This document shows, one piece after another, positions 26,210 through 35,284 of a stretch of DNA of 64,000 nt. Position numbers and translations under genes: made by a program. Every line of letters starts with the position of its first letter. Position 1 is the stretch's first letter. The notes under the pieces were generated by a model. It was given only the letters and a program-made list of their open reading frames with translations. It ran no database searches and had not been told where the DNA came from. This DNA comes from Candidatus Azophilus lithoversatilis (GTDB lineage Bacteria; Pseudomonadota; Gammaproteobacteria; Pseudomonadales; Azotimanducaceae). The stretch spans positions 62,001-126,000 of the forward strand of contig JAQAJJ010000002.1 of NCBI GenBank assembly GCA_028278675.1, written 5' to 3'.

Positions 26210-27069
26210 GGGTGCGAGGCGCCCTCGCCCTTGCGGCCATGCTGGCTGGCGGCGGCTTCGCCTGCGAGCCAGCCGCAGACGCGTCGAGAATCGCTGTCGC
26301 CGGTGGTTCGCTGACCGAAATTCTGTACTTTCTCGGTGCGCAAGACCATATCGTGGGGGTGGAATCGACGGCCAACTATCCCCCCGAGGCGGTCCGTCAT
26401 CCTTCGATGGGTTACGTGCGCGCCCTGTCGGCGGAGGGCCTGCTCTCCCTGTCGCCGAGCCTCGTGCTGGGCGAGGATGACATGGGACCGCCGGAGGTCC
26501 TGGCCCAGATCCGCCGTGCGGGCGTCGATGTGGTGCGAATCGAGGCGATGCAATCCGCGCAAGGGATTCTCGCCAAGGTGCGTTGCGTGGCTGCCGTGCT
26601 GGGTCTTCAGGAGGCCGCTGAGGCCCTGATCGCCGCTCGCCTCGCTCCCCAAGCCGCGGCGCTGGCGGCACTTGCGGCCTCCGCATCGCCATCGCGACCA
26701 CGCGTGGCGCTGCTGCTCGGCACCTCGGATGGTGCGCCCTTGGTCGCCGGTCAGGGAACGTCCGGCGATGGGCTGCTGCGCATGATCCAGGCCGAGAACG
26801 TGTTCGGAAACGTCGTGGGTTGGAAGCCGATGTCTGCTGAAGCGATGGCGGTGGTCGACCCCGACTTCGTGTTGATGGCCGCTCGGGGCAGCGCCGAGCT
26901 GGAAGCCGCGCAGTCCGCGGCATTGTCGCCCGCCCTGCGGCTCACCACGGCGGCACGGGCAGGACGCATTGCCGCGCTGGATGGCATGGCCCTGCTCGGA
27001 TTCGGGCCCCGTACGCTTTCGACCGCTCTGGAGATTGCACGAACACTGCAGGAACCTTGGCCCGAATGA
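26206..27069 (+). CDS. hmuT: Haem ABC transporter periplasmic binding protein HmuT
   Basis: About 287 residues; the start may be TTG 26206 (overlapping the receptor TGA) or GTG 26212. Signal or lipoprotein-like start ALALAAMLAGGGFAC. The HmuT/ShuT pattern is clear: VAGGSLTEILYFLGAQDHIVGVES..PSMGYVRALSAEGLLSL..GPPEVLAQI. The Tyr in MGYVRALS corresponds to the haem-ligating tyrosine region in ShuT/HmuT. It delivers haem to HmuUV. Confidence 0.88.
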   Translation: MRVRGALALAAMLAGGGFACEPAADASRIAVAGGSLTEILYFLGAQDHIVGVESTANYPPEAVRHPSMGYVRALSAEGLLSLSPSLVLGEDDMGPPEVLAQIRRAGVDVVRIEAMQSAQGILAKVRCVAAVLGLQEAAEALIAARLAPQAAALAALAASASPSRPRVALLLGTSDGAPLVAGQGTSGDGLLRMIQAENVFGNVVGWKPMSAEAMAVVDPDFVLMAARGSAELEAAQSAALSPALRLTTAARAGRIAALDGMALLGFGPRTLSTALEIARTLQEPWPE

Positions 27070-28130
27070 CGCCGGACACCCCGATGTCCGCGGACTCATC
27101 GATGTCCGCGGACTCCTCGACGGTATGGATTTGGGGCCTGCGGAGGCAGCCCGCGGTGTTGGTGTTGCTTGCCGCGGGTCTCGCCGCCGTTGTCGCGGCA
27201 GCGCTGACCTACGGGGCCGTCCCCCTCTCGCTTAGCCACCTGTTCGACGCCGGAGCCGATTTGGAGCGGGCGGTATTGTTCGGCATCCGCGCACCGCGCG
27301 TGGTCTTGGCAGGACTCGTCGGCACCGCCCTGGCCGTTTCAGGCGCCTGCCTGCAAGGCATGTTCCGCAATCCGCTTGCGGATCCGGGCCTCATCGGGGT
27401 CTCGAGCGGCGCTGCGGTGGGTGCGATTGCCATGATCGTGCTCGGCTCAGCCCTTGGGCTCGCAAGCTGGGCGACGCCTTTTGCGCTGCCCCTGGCGGCC
27501 GTCGTCGGCGCTGTGCTGGTTACTATTCTCCTCTATGGCTTTGCGAACCGTTACGGTCACTTCAGCGTCGTCACGATCCTGCTCGTGGGCATTGCCCTCA
27601 ACGCGCTTGCTGGGGTGTGCATCGGCGTCTTCCAGTACGTCAGCGACGACGGACAGCTGCGCAGCCTCGTCTTCTGGATGATGGGTAGTTTCGGGCGCGC
27701 CACGTGGCTCATCACCATCCCGGTCGCGCTGTTGATTGCCGCCGCCTATTTTGTGCTCCGCCGCCAAGCCCGGCCCCTCGACCTGCTGCAGCTTGGCGAA
27801 CCGCAGGCCTTCCACCTTGGCGTGGACGTGAAGCGTGTGCAGAAGCGGGTCATCTTCTGCTCCGCCACGGCGGTCGGCGCGGGCGTCGCAGCATCCGGCA
27901 TCGTCGGTTTCGTGGGCCTCGTCGTGCCCCACGTGGCGCGTCTGCTTGTTGGGTCCGGGCATAGCTGCCTGATGTCGGCGGCAGCCCTGCTCGGGGCGGG
28001 CTTGACCATCTTGGCGGACCTTTTCGCACGCACGGTGATGGCCCCGGCCGAACTCCCGGTGAGCCTGGTCACAAGCGCACTCGGTGCCCCGTTCTTCCTT
28101 TGGCTCATTGCCCGGGTGAGGCCGCAGTGA
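27066..28130 (+). CDS. hmuU: Haem ABC transporter permease HmuU
   Basis: 354 residues, FecCD/BtuC-type permease: IRAPRVVLAGLVGTALAVSGACLQGMFRNPLADPGLIGVSSGA and GFVGLVVPHVARLLVG. About ten hydrophobic helices are evident. The start ATG overlaps the hmuT stop (ATGA). The first residues contain a duplicated MSADSS unit (18-base direct repeat), so the N-terminus is variable sequence. Confidence 0.9.
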   Translation: MTPDTPMSADSSMSADSSTVWIWGLRRQPAVLVLLAAGLAAVVAAALTYGAVPLSLSHLFDAGADLERAVLFGIRAPRVVLAGLVGTALAVSGACLQGMFRNPLADPGLIGVSSGAAVGAIAMIVLGSALGLASWATPFALPLAAVVGAVLVTILLYGFANRYGHFSVVTILLVGIALNALAGVCIGVFQYVSDDGQLRSLVFWMMGSFGRATWLITIPVALLIAAAYFVLRRQARPLDLLQLGEPQAFHLGVDVKRVQKRVIFCSATAVGAGVAASGIVGFVGLVVPHVARLLVGSGHSCLMSAAALLGAGLTILADLFARTVMAPAELPVSLVTSALGAPFFLWLIARVRPQ

Positions 28131-28912
28131 CCCTCGCCGCACTCAGGGTGGGGTTGCGGCTCGGCCAAGCGTCGGTGCTGGAAGACGTCTCCATCGAGGT
28201 GGTTCCCGGCACCCTGACGGCACTCATCGGGCCGAACGGAGCGGGCAAGTCGAGCTTGGTCCGGGTGCTCTCCGGGGAGTTGGCGCCCACCGCCGGCGCG
28301 GTGCGGCTGGGCGGCGTTTCCCTCGACCGTCTTGGCGCCGTGGAACAGGCGCAGCGGCGCAGCGTGATGACTCAGTCCGCTGATGTCGTTGTTGACTTCC
28401 AGGTCGAGGAGATCTTGCGCATGGGCTGGGTGCATGGAGGCCGGGAACAGTTGAACGCATCGCTCGGTGAGCTAGCCCAGGCGTGCGCCATCCGCCACCT
28501 GCTCGGCCGTCGGTTCCGGACCTTGTCTGGAGGCGAGCGGCAGCGGGTGCAGTTTGCTCGCGCCCTATTGCAGGTTTGGTCGGGCGGCGAGAGCGGCGCA
28601 TCGCGATACCTGCTGCTCGATGAGCCCACGTCGAGCCTCGACTTGGCCCACGAACAGCTTGTGTTGCGCTTGGCCAGCCGCGCGGCGCAGCGGCGCATCG
28701 GCGTTATCGCAGTGCTCCACGATCTCAACTTGGCGGCTCGCTTTGCCGATCGAGCCGTGCTTCTGTCGGGAGGCAAGGTCGCCGCGAGCGGTCCGCCCTG
28801 CGCAGTGTTTCGGGACCGCCGGCTGACCGATGCATACGGCACGCCCATTCGCGTTGAGCGGCACGAAGCCCTCAAGCGCCTGGTCGTACACACTCTATCC
28901 GTCTCAGCATGA
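28127..28912 (+). CDS. hmuV: Haem ABC transporter ATP-binding protein HmuV
   Basis: 261 residues from GTG 28127, overlapping the hmuU stop; the track start at 28100 lies in hmuU. Walker A GPNGAGKSS, Q-loop MTQSADVVV, signature LSGGERQRVQ, Walker B YLLLDEPTSSLD, H-loop VLHDLNLA. It energises haem import with HmuU. Confidence 0.92.
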   Translation: MTLAALRVGLRLGQASVLEDVSIEVVPGTLTALIGPNGAGKSSLVRVLSGELAPTAGAVRLGGVSLDRLGAVEQAQRRSVMTQSADVVVDFQVEEILRMGWVHGGREQLNASLGELAQACAIRHLLGRRFRTLSGGERQRVQFARALLQVWSGGESGASRYLLLDEPTSSLDLAHEQLVLRLASRAAQRRIGVIAVLHDLNLAARFADRAVLLSGGKVAASGPPCAVFRDRRLTDAYGTPIRVERHEALKRLVVHTLSVSA

Positions 28913-28996
28913 GAGGCGCCAACACGGGGTGGCGCTGACGGCGAACATCCGTCCCTGAAATCAATACAACACCAAACTCGCTTGAGGAGACAGCCT

Positions 28997-29335
28997 ATGT
29001 TCATTGCCATGAACCGCTTCCGAATCGCCCGCGGCCATGAAGCCGACTTCGAGCGCCTGTGGCGCGAGCGTGAATCGTTCCTCGACAAGGCGCCAGGATT
29101 CCGCTCTTTCGCGCTCCTCAAGGGGCCGGTGGGCGACGATCATGCGCTCTATGCGTCCCATACTGTCTGGGAGCGGCGGCAGGCGTTCGAGGCGTGGACG
29201 CAATCCGACCTCTTCCGCAAGGCACATGCCCAACGCAGTGCGCCGAATGGAACCTACTTGGGCCATCCCGAGCTTGAGATGTTCGAGGCGGTCTTGCTGA
29301 CCGACGCCGTGCAGGTGGCCCAATCGCAGGTCTAG
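28997..29335 (+). CDS. IsdG/HmoA-type haem-degrading monooxygenase (ABM fold)
   Basis: 112 residues from ATG 28997, preceded by GAGGA. The N-W-H triad of IsdG-like enzymes can be placed: Asn in MFIAMNRF, Trp in TVWERRQAFEAW and His in RKAHAQ. It lies 84 bases after hmuV in the same direction, so release of iron from imported haem is the likely role. The general antibiotic-biosynthesis-monooxygenase fold also occurs in unrelated enzymes, so the haem role rests on context plus the triad. Confidence 0.82.
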   Translation: MFIAMNRFRIARGHEADFERLWRERESFLDKAPGFRSFALLKGPVGDDHALYASHTVWERRQAFEAWTQSDLFRKAHAQRSAPNGTYLGHPELEMFEAVLLTDAVQVAQSQV

Positions 29336-29570
29336 CCAAGGGTGGCTGCCGGATTCCGGTGAGAGGGGTGCCCTCCGGATTCTTCAACTGGACCGGGCTC
29401 AGGCTCCCGCGCCTCGCGGCGTCCGTTAGTGGCCGTGTGCCCTGACGGGCAAGCCCAAGGCTTGAAGCACCTTGTTGACTCAACGGGTCCGGCCCCATCG
29501 CCAAGCCGTTTGCACCGGGGAACCATGTTATCGTTTCCTCTTGTGCGCCAGCGGAGGCAAGCCTTTCGTC

Positions 29571-31139
29571 ATGCCGGACAACTTGGATCGAACCCTGCCC
29601 GAGGTTCTTCGGGATGCCACGGACCGCTACCCCGACCGGGCTGCCATCGTTGGCGGCAAGGCGGCGATCACCTTCTCGGCGCTTAAGGCGGGCGCCGATC
29701 GCTTGTCCAAGTCGGTCATTGCCTTGGGCCTTGAACCGGGCGAGCGCTTTGTCATCTGGGCGCCGAACGTCGCCGAGTGGGTCGTGGCGGCGCTCGCCGG
29801 ACAGCAGGTGGGCGGCGTGCTCGTGCCCATCAACACCCGCTTCAAGGGCGAGGAGGCTGGCGACATCGCGCGCCGTTCGGGGGCGCGGCTGGCCTTCGCG
29901 ACCGGCGAGTTCCTGGGCGTGGACTATGCGGCGCTGCTGACCGCTCAGCCCTGCCCCGCTCTGCGCCAGGTGGTGCGTCTGAACGGCTCCGGCGGCGAAC
30001 TGTCGTTGGCGGCCTTTGCCCGGCTTGGTGAAGGGGTGTCCGATGCCGATCTCCAGAGCCGCATCGAGGCAGTGCGTCCCACGGACGTTTCCGACGTTCT
30101 GTACACGTCGGGCACCACTGGTGCACCCAAGGGGGCGATGACCACCCACGGACAGAACATCGCCACGTTCATGGAATGGTCCGAGGCCGTGGGCCTGACA
30201 CGGGAAGACCGTTACTTGGTGGTGAACCCGTTTTTCCACTCGTTCGGCTACAAAGCGGGCTGGCTGGCGGCTTTGTTGCGCGGTGCGGCGGTCTATCCCG
30301 AAGCCCAGTTCGATGCGGCGCGGTTGCTGCGCCTCATCGAGCGGCAGCGCATCACCCTGCTGCCCGGACCGCCCACGCTTTTTCAGTCACTGTTGATCCA
30401 TCCAGGCCTGCCCGACGCGGACTTGAGCTCATTGCGCTGCGCGGTGACTGGGGCCGCTTCGGTACCGGTGCAGTTGGTTCGGGACATGAAGCAAACGCTC
30501 GGCTTCGATGAGGTTTATACCGCCTATGGACTGACTGAGTCATCCGGAGTGGTGTCGATATGCCGGTCGGGCGACGATTTGGAGACCATAGCCAACACCT
30601 GCGGGCGGGCCATGCGCGGGGTCGAGATCCGAATCGCCAGCGTCAACGGCGACGCACTGCCGGCTGGCACCGCCGGTGAAGTCTGGGTGCGCGGCTTCAA
30701 TGTCATGCAGCGCTATTTGGATGATGCGGCCGCGACTGCCGCCGCCATCACGCCGGACGGTTGGCTGAAAACCGGCGATATCGGCGTTCTTGATGAGCGG
30801 GGCTACCTAAAGATCACCGACCGCCTGAAGGACATGTACATCTGCGGTGGCTTCAACTGCTATCCGGCGGAGATCGAAAATCGCCTGCTCGACCACCCGG
30901 CGGTCGCTGATGTGGCGGTGGTGGGCGCGCCCCACGAACGGTTGGGTGAGGTGGGCCATGCGTTTATCGTTCCGGCGCCGGGCACCCGTCCGAATCCAGA
31001 CGAAGTGCTGGCCTGGGTGCACAGCCGCATGGCCAATTTCAAGGCACCGAGGCGGATCACTTGGATGGACGAACTGCCGCGCAACGCCTCCGGCAAAGTC
31101 CAGAAGTTTCGACTGAAGAATGATGCGGCAAATGCCTAG
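29571..31139 (+). CDS. Acyl-CoA synthetase (FadD3-like AMP-forming ligase)
   Basis: 522 residues from MPDNLDRTLP at ATG 29571; the track start at 29472 is upstream non-coding. AMP-binding motif LYTSGTTGAPKGAM, NPFFHSFGYKAGW, YTAYGLTE, LKTGDIGVLDERGYL and the C-terminal catalytic lysine in NASGKVQKF. The NPFFHSFGYKAGW segment is reminiscent of FadD3-like ligases acting on ring-derived or medium-chain acids. It activates a carboxylate to acyl-CoA; the substrate is undetermined. A ferredoxin gene overlaps its 3' end. Confidence 0.85.
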   Translation: MPDNLDRTLPEVLRDATDRYPDRAAIVGGKAAITFSALKAGADRLSKSVIALGLEPGERFVIWAPNVAEWVVAALAGQQVGGVLVPINTRFKGEEAGDIARRSGARLAFATGEFLGVDYAALLTAQPCPALRQVVRLNGSGGELSLAAFARLGEGVSDADLQSRIEAVRPTDVSDVLYTSGTTGAPKGAMTTHGQNIATFMEWSEAVGLTREDRYLVVNPFFHSFGYKAGWLAALLRGAAVYPEAQFDAARLLRLIERQRITLLPGPPTLFQSLLIHPGLPDADLSSLRCAVTGAASVPVQLVRDMKQTLGFDEVYTAYGLTESSGVVSICRSGDDLETIANTCGRAMRGVEIRIASVNGDALPAGTAGEVWVRGFNVMQRYLDDAAATAAAITPDGWLKTGDIGVLDERGYLKITDRLKDMYICGGFNCYPAEIENRLLDHPAVADVAVVGAPHERLGEVGHAFIVPAPGTRPNPDEVLAWVHSRMANFKAPRRITWMDELPRNASGKVQKFRLKNDAANA

Positions 31140-31449
31140 GCTCGATGTGACCGGCCGGGCTGGGGCCCGGCATCAGCTAAACGCTGACGCCGGTGGCACC
31201 CTGATGGAGGCGCTGCGCGACGCGGACATGGGCATCGAGGCCATCTGCGGCGGGCAGTGCGCCTGCGCCACCTGCCATTGCTGGGTGGCTGCGGATTGGT
31301 TTGCCCAACTGCCCGATGTTTCCGATGACGAACGGGAGCTGCTCTCCAGCTTGGATCACTACGATCCCTTGCGGTCGAGGCTGACCTGCCAGCTTGAGAT
31401 CACGGACGTCCCCAATGGCCTGCCGCTGATCGTTGCGCCGGAGGAGTAG
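31132..31449 (+). CDS. Adrenodoxin-type [2Fe-2S] ferredoxin
   Basis: About 105 residues. The cluster ligands are C-x5-C-x2-C in ICGGQCACATCHCW and the distal Cys in RLTCQLEIT, as in adrenodoxin/putidaredoxin-type ferredoxins that feed P450s or ring hydroxylases. Extra Cys residues flank the motif. ATG 31132 overlaps the ligase stop; ATG 31120 is also possible. No partner oxygenase is adjacent; the desaturase on the other strand is a conceivable electron acceptor. Confidence 0.88.
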   Translation: MPRLDVTGRAGARHQLNADAGGTLMEALRDADMGIEAICGGQCACATCHCWVAADWFAQLPDVSDDERELLSSLDHYDPLRSRLTCQLEITDVPNGLPLIVAPEE

Positions 31450-31469
31450 CGAGGCATTCAATCGGCGGC

Positions 31470-31530
31470 GGCGCGAACCTTTGGTTCGCGTTGTGGTTTC
31501 GCTAGCGCGAAACGCCTGTTCCATCAAACG
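31470..31530. repeat. REP-like palindromic element
   Basis: GCGAACCTTTGGTTCGC then GTTTCGCTAGCGCGAAAC then GCCTGTTCCATC: the same order of modules as at 9780-9860. It sits between the convergent ferredoxin and desaturase genes. Confidence 0.75.
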
Positions 31531-31575
31531 GATCCCGCGGACCGAGGGCAGGAGGCCCTGGTTCGAGATTGAGCG

Positions 31576-32778
31576 CTAGGTGGTGGCCAGCCGGGGCAAG
31601 GTGTAGGACTTCAACTCACCGACGTAGTCGCGCAGCGCTTGAATGCCGGTGGCCTCGGCGTCTCGGCACCAGTGGCGCAGCGCCGCCAGCAAGTCGTCGG
31701 CGTTGCCGCCGCGCTTGGCCCAGATGTCGTGCAGGCGCAGGCGCAGATTGTGGGCCGCGGCGAGGGTTTGGCTGGCGCCCACGGCCGCCTCGATGTGCCG
31801 CCTGCCACTGGCGCTAACGCGCGCCTGTTCCCGGCACAGGGCGGCCCGCGCCTGCCGGAACAGCTTTTCGGTGGCTTGGTCCGCCTTGGCGCACTCAAGT
31901 TTGATGAGCGGCTTGACCACTTGATTTTTGTATTTGGCCATCAGCCGGAAGCGGTCGTTTAGCACCGCCCAAGCGGTATCGATGTCCAGCGTGGTCTTGC
32001 CGGGCACCTGCTTGACGATGGGACCGGTGCTTTTCGGCTTGGCCAGTCCAAAGGCCTGGAAGAGGCGGATCCACAGCCAGCCGATGTCGAACTCCCACCG
32101 CTTTTGCGAGAGCTTCGCGGAATTGGGGTAGGCGTGATGATTGTTATGCAGTTCCTCGCCGCCGATCACGATGCCCCAAGGCAGCATGTTGGCGCTGGCG
32201 TCAGGCGATTCGTAATTGCGGTAGCCCCAAACGTGGCCGATGCCGTTGATCACGCCAGCTGCGAGCACCGGAATCCAGAGCATCTGCACCGCCCAGACCG
32301 TCAGGCCGATGAAGCCAAACAGGGCAATGTCGATCGTGAGGAGACTGAGAACGCCGATGGTGGGGTAGCGAGTGTACAGGTTGCGCTCCACCCAGTCGTC
32401 CGGGCAGCCGGACCCGTAACGCTCCATCGAGCGGCGGTCGGCGGCTGCGACCCGGTAGGCTTCGGTGCCCTTCCAGAATATCGTCCCCAACCCTTGTCTC
32501 TGGGGGCTGTGTGGGTCGTCGTCGGTTTCAGTGGTGGCGTGATGCTTGCGATGCACCGCTACCCATTCCCGAGTGATCATGCCCGTGGTGAGCCACGACC
32601 AGAAGCGGAAGAAGGTTTGCAGCGCCGGGTGCAGGTCCAGCGCCCGATGGGCAGCGTGACGGTGCAGATAGACCGTCACGGTGATGATGGTGATGTGCGT
32701 GGTTGCCAAGACGTAGGCGACGATGCCCCAAGCGGAGAGATTCCAAAGTCCATGGCCAAGCCAATCCAGTATGTCCAA
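31576..32778 (-). CDS. Membrane fatty acid (acyl-CoA/acyl-lipid) desaturase
   Basis: 400 residues with the three His boxes of delta-9-type desaturases: HRHAAH, HRKHH and HNNHH, and hydrophobic helices between them (IVAYVLATTHITIITVTVYL; LSLLTIDIALFGFIGLTVW). The C-terminal 100 residues are a soluble Ala-rich helical extension. It introduces a double bond into fatty acyl chains using a diiron site. It is on its own strand beside a ferredoxin gene. Confidence 0.9.
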   Translation of the reverse strand: MDILDWLGHGLWNLSAWGIVAYVLATTHITIITVTVYLHRHAAHRALDLHPALQTFFRFWSWLTTGMITREWVAVHRKHHATTETDDDPHSPQRQGLGTIFWKGTEAYRVAAADRRSMERYGSGCPDDWVERNLYTRYPTIGVLSLLTIDIALFGFIGLTVWAVQMLWIPVLAAGVINGIGHVWGYRNYESPDASANMLPWGIVIGGEELHNNHHAYPNSAKLSQKRWEFDIGWLWIRLFQAFGLAKPKSTGPIVKQVPGKTTLDIDTAWAVLNDRFRLMAKYKNQVVKPLIKLECAKADQATEKLFRQARAALCREQARVSASGRRHIEAAVGASQTLAAAHNLRLRLHDIWAKRGGNADDLLAALRHWCRDAEATGIQALRDYVGELKSYTLPRLATT

Positions 32779-32953
32779 CGGCAGTCGCTCCCGTAGCTCG
32801 TTTCGGTGAAGTGTCTCCCCCCTGCGCCCATTGGCAGGGCCGTCTCCGCGTTGCGGCGGATGAGTTTGCTCTCTACGACCCCGTTCGCCTCAACCGCGGG
32901 CGGAGGCGGACTGTGACAACAACACACTCACATTGCAAGCCTTTCGGCCAACC

Positions 32954-34093
32954 TCAGCCCGATGGGCAGGGGCTGGGGCCGGTGGTCGCACGCGCCAGCA
33001 TGCGCAACTTGGCAGCGGGCTCGTCGATGTCCATATAGCATCCTTGCAAGTGGCGCGCTCCCAAATTTGGATCGAAGCCGGTGCGACCGTGCAGCACCCG
33101 GGTGTTGTTGAGCATCAGCAGATCGCCGTCGTTGAACCGGGTGCGCAACACGAACTCCGGGTTGGCCAGCAGCTCGGCGAAGCGTCGTCTCGTTTGGTGG
33201 TAGTTTTGGGTGGCGGCTGCGCTCATCAACGGCAGATGGTCGAGCTTGGTGTTGTAGCGAACGCCGGTCATGCGGCCCTGCGGGTTGCGCACAATCAAGG
33301 GCCCCTCGCTGACCAGTTCCGCTTCGGCGTCCATCCACCAGAAGCGCAGCGGCACGGTGGCGAGCTGTTCGAAACCTTCAGGGTCTTCGGCGGCCAGCGC
33401 CTCCCCGGCCGCCAAGGCATCCGCTAAGGTGGTTTTGCCGCTCGGATTTTGGTTGACCAGGCAATGCAGGAACTGGATGCCCGGCATCGGATTCCGGTAG
33501 GGGAGATCGGTGTGCGGGAACAGGGCCACGCTGCTGTAGGCGAGGTCGTTGGATTGCGGGCGGGCATAGACGTCGAACAAGCGCCCGAAGTTGGTTTCCC
33601 GAATGCGGCCGAAACGGGACGCCATATCGACCAGCGAGCCGGGCTCCTGGGGCGTTCCGGTAAAGATGACGAAGCCCTGCGCGAAGAACAGCTCGATGGC
33701 TGCCCGCAAGCCCTCGCGATCGGCTACCGACGCCCAGGGAACGGCCTTCGTCAGCGGCGAATTCCGGTGCCAAGGGATTTGCGGGGGCGTGACGGGCGGC
33801 GGCGCGATCTCTTCGGCTAGGGCTGCGTGCGCGAAGACGCCTGTGTAGCCGTCGCTGAAGCGCAGACACAGGCTGCCAAGCTTGGCCGAAGCATCGACGA
33901 TGCTCAGATCGGACGGGAGCACATGGGGGTTGTAGAGGCGTTGCCGGGTGACCGGGTCGAGCGCCTCCGGCTCACGAACCCGTTCGCGCAGCCAAAGGGC
34001 CGGCAATTCGCGCTCCCGCCGGCCCGGCCCGTCGGTAACGGAAGCGAACACTCTGAATCCTTGGGGGCTTGATTCGATTCTAAGCGCATCCAT
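32954..34093 (-). CDS. Fe(II)/2-oxoglutarate hydroxylase, TmpA / gamma-butyrobetaine hydroxylase type
   Basis: 379 residues from ATG 34093, preceded by GGAGG; the track extends upstream in low-complexity sequence. The N-terminal DUF971-like zinc domain (LPALWLRERVRE) is followed by a TauD/BBOX core: metal ligands H-x-D in FPHTDLPYRNP and distal His in VLHGRTGF, with the 2OG-binding Arg in GARHLQGCYMD. Annotation pipelines would call this gamma-butyrobetaine dioxygenase (carnitine synthesis). Because the next upstream gene on the same strand is a TmpB-like HD oxygenase, I favour TmpA, which hydroxylates 2-trimethylaminoethylphosphonate. Sequence alone does not settle it. Confidence 0.72.
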   Translation of the reverse strand: MDALRIESSPQGFRVFASVTDGPGRRERELPALWLRERVREPEALDPVTRQRLYNPHVLPSDLSIVDASAKLGSLCLRFSDGYTGVFAHAALAEEIAPPPVTPPQIPWHRNSPLTKAVPWASVADREGLRAAIELFFAQGFVIFTGTPQEPGSLVDMASRFGRIRETNFGRLFDVYARPQSNDLAYSSVALFPHTDLPYRNPMPGIQFLHCLVNQNPSGKTTLADALAAGEALAAEDPEGFEQLATVPLRFWWMDAEAELVSEGPLIVRNPQGRMTGVRYNTKLDHLPLMSAAATQNYHQTRRRFAELLANPEFVLRTRFNDGDLLMLNNTRVLHGRTGFDPNLGARHLQGCYMDIDEPAAKLRMLARATTGPSPCPSG

Positions 34094-34203
34094 AAACGTA
34101 CCTCCCCACGGGCTGCCATCGAAATTATCCGCCCCGCGAAAACGGCTTGCAAGCGGGAACGAGCAGTAGCGAACAGCAAAATGAAGCGAATGGAAAGGGG
34201 TGG

Positions 34204-34788
34204 CTAAACGAATTCCGCGCTGACGGCGGCGAAAAGCTGATGGACAAGCGGCTCGAAATGGGCCAGGGGCTTGGTGAGGTAATTTGGATCGAAGCAGTTC
34301 TGGTCCCAACGCTCGCAAAAATCCACACAGGCTGCGTAGTGGGGATGGTCCGCGTAGCGATCCCGCTCGTTCGGGTCGCGTTGGTAGTGGGCAAACCAAT
34401 AATAGCCTTGGAACAAGCCATGATGCCGCACGACCCACCAGTTGCGCTCGCTGACGTAGGGCTTGAGGATGGCGGCGGCCACTTGGGAATGATTGTGCGG
34501 GGAGATCTGATCGCCGATGTCGTGTAGCAGGGCGACGGCGATGGTCTCGTCGTCCGCCCCGTCCGCCTCCGCCCGAGTGGCCGATTGCAGGACATGCTGC
34601 AGGCGGGAAATGGGGTACGGCGAGGGGCCGTCCATGGACTTCAGCAAAGCAATCATCCGCTCGGCCACTTGGTCCGCGTTGGCCGAATCGTGCTCCGCGA
34701 TCAGGTCGTAGTCAGCGCGGGTGCCGTCCGCCATTGCCGTGAAGCTGACGCGGGGCGCCACTGAGCCGTCCGTTCCCGTTGCGCTCAT
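34204..34788 (-). CDS. HD-domain diiron oxygenase, TmpB/PhnZ type
   Basis: 194 residues from ATG 34788 with AGGAG upstream; the track start at 35208 runs through unrelated DNA. HD ligands are seen in LQHVLQSA, ALLHDIGD, SPHNHSQVAAAIL and VRHHGLFQGYY, and the C-terminal WDQNCFDPNYLTKPLAHFEP matches the PhnZ/TmpB group. In that group an HD-like diiron site oxidatively cleaves the C-P bond of a hydroxyphosphonate. The gene precedes the TmpA-like hydroxylase by 110 bases on the same strand, suggesting a two-step phosphonate pathway yielding glycine betaine and phosphate. Confidence 0.72.
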   Translation of the reverse strand: MSATGTDGSVAPRVSFTAMADGTRADYDLIAEHDSANADQVAERMIALLKSMDGPSPYPISRLQHVLQSATRAEADGADDETIAVALLHDIGDQISPHNHSQVAAAILKPYVSERNWWVVRHHGLFQGYYWFAHYQRDPNERDRYADHPHYAACVDFCERWDQNCFDPNYLTKPLAHFEPLVHQLFAAVSAEFV

Positions 34789-34845
34789 CGGCCACTCCTG
34801 TGCCGGGTTGCCAGTGTCCGCAATCCTATTGCACACAGGCACTGG

Positions 34846-35139
34846 CGAACAAGCGTGGCCGCGGATTGCGCATGGCTGGGCACCACGGTCGAAAGCCAGC
34901 GTTGGGCTGACAAGCGCCTGCCCCACCTTGCCGACGCGGGTGTGCGCATTCGCTTCGTTTCTTGTGAGCCCGTGCTCGATCAAGTCGAGCTGGCGCCTTG
35001 GCTGGAACGCAAGGCTGTCAATTGGGTCATCGCGGGCGGCGAGAGCGGCCCGCACGCGAGGCCGAGCGATCCCAATTGGTTCTATGGCATCCGGGATCAA
35101 TGCATCGCCTACGACACGCCGTTCCATTTCAAGCAATGA
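34846..35139 (+). pseudogene. DUF5131 (phage Gp37/Gp68-like) C-terminal fragment
   Basis: The frame reads WLGTTVESQRWADKRLPHL..RFVSCEPVLDQVEL..WVIAGGESGPHARP..FHFKQ, the hallmark C-terminal half of DUF5131 proteins; the N-terminal Cys-rich part is missing. A stop follows FKQ, where intact members continue with Trp-Gly. It is a remnant. Confidence 0.78.
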
Positions 35140-35284
35140 GGAGATTGGGCACCCGCCGATGCAGTGCCTGGAGCCGTGCCAAAGTCCGTCGTCAATGGTG
35201 GAACACACTCCGCCGCGATGGGTCGATACGGCAAGAAGACCGCTGGCCGGGTTCTGGGCGACCGGAATTGGGGCGGCCTGCAGG

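Noticed and set aside
29336-29570. Possible RNA gene upstream of the acyl-CoA synthetase
   Set aside because: I looked for tRNA and riboswitch patterns and found none.
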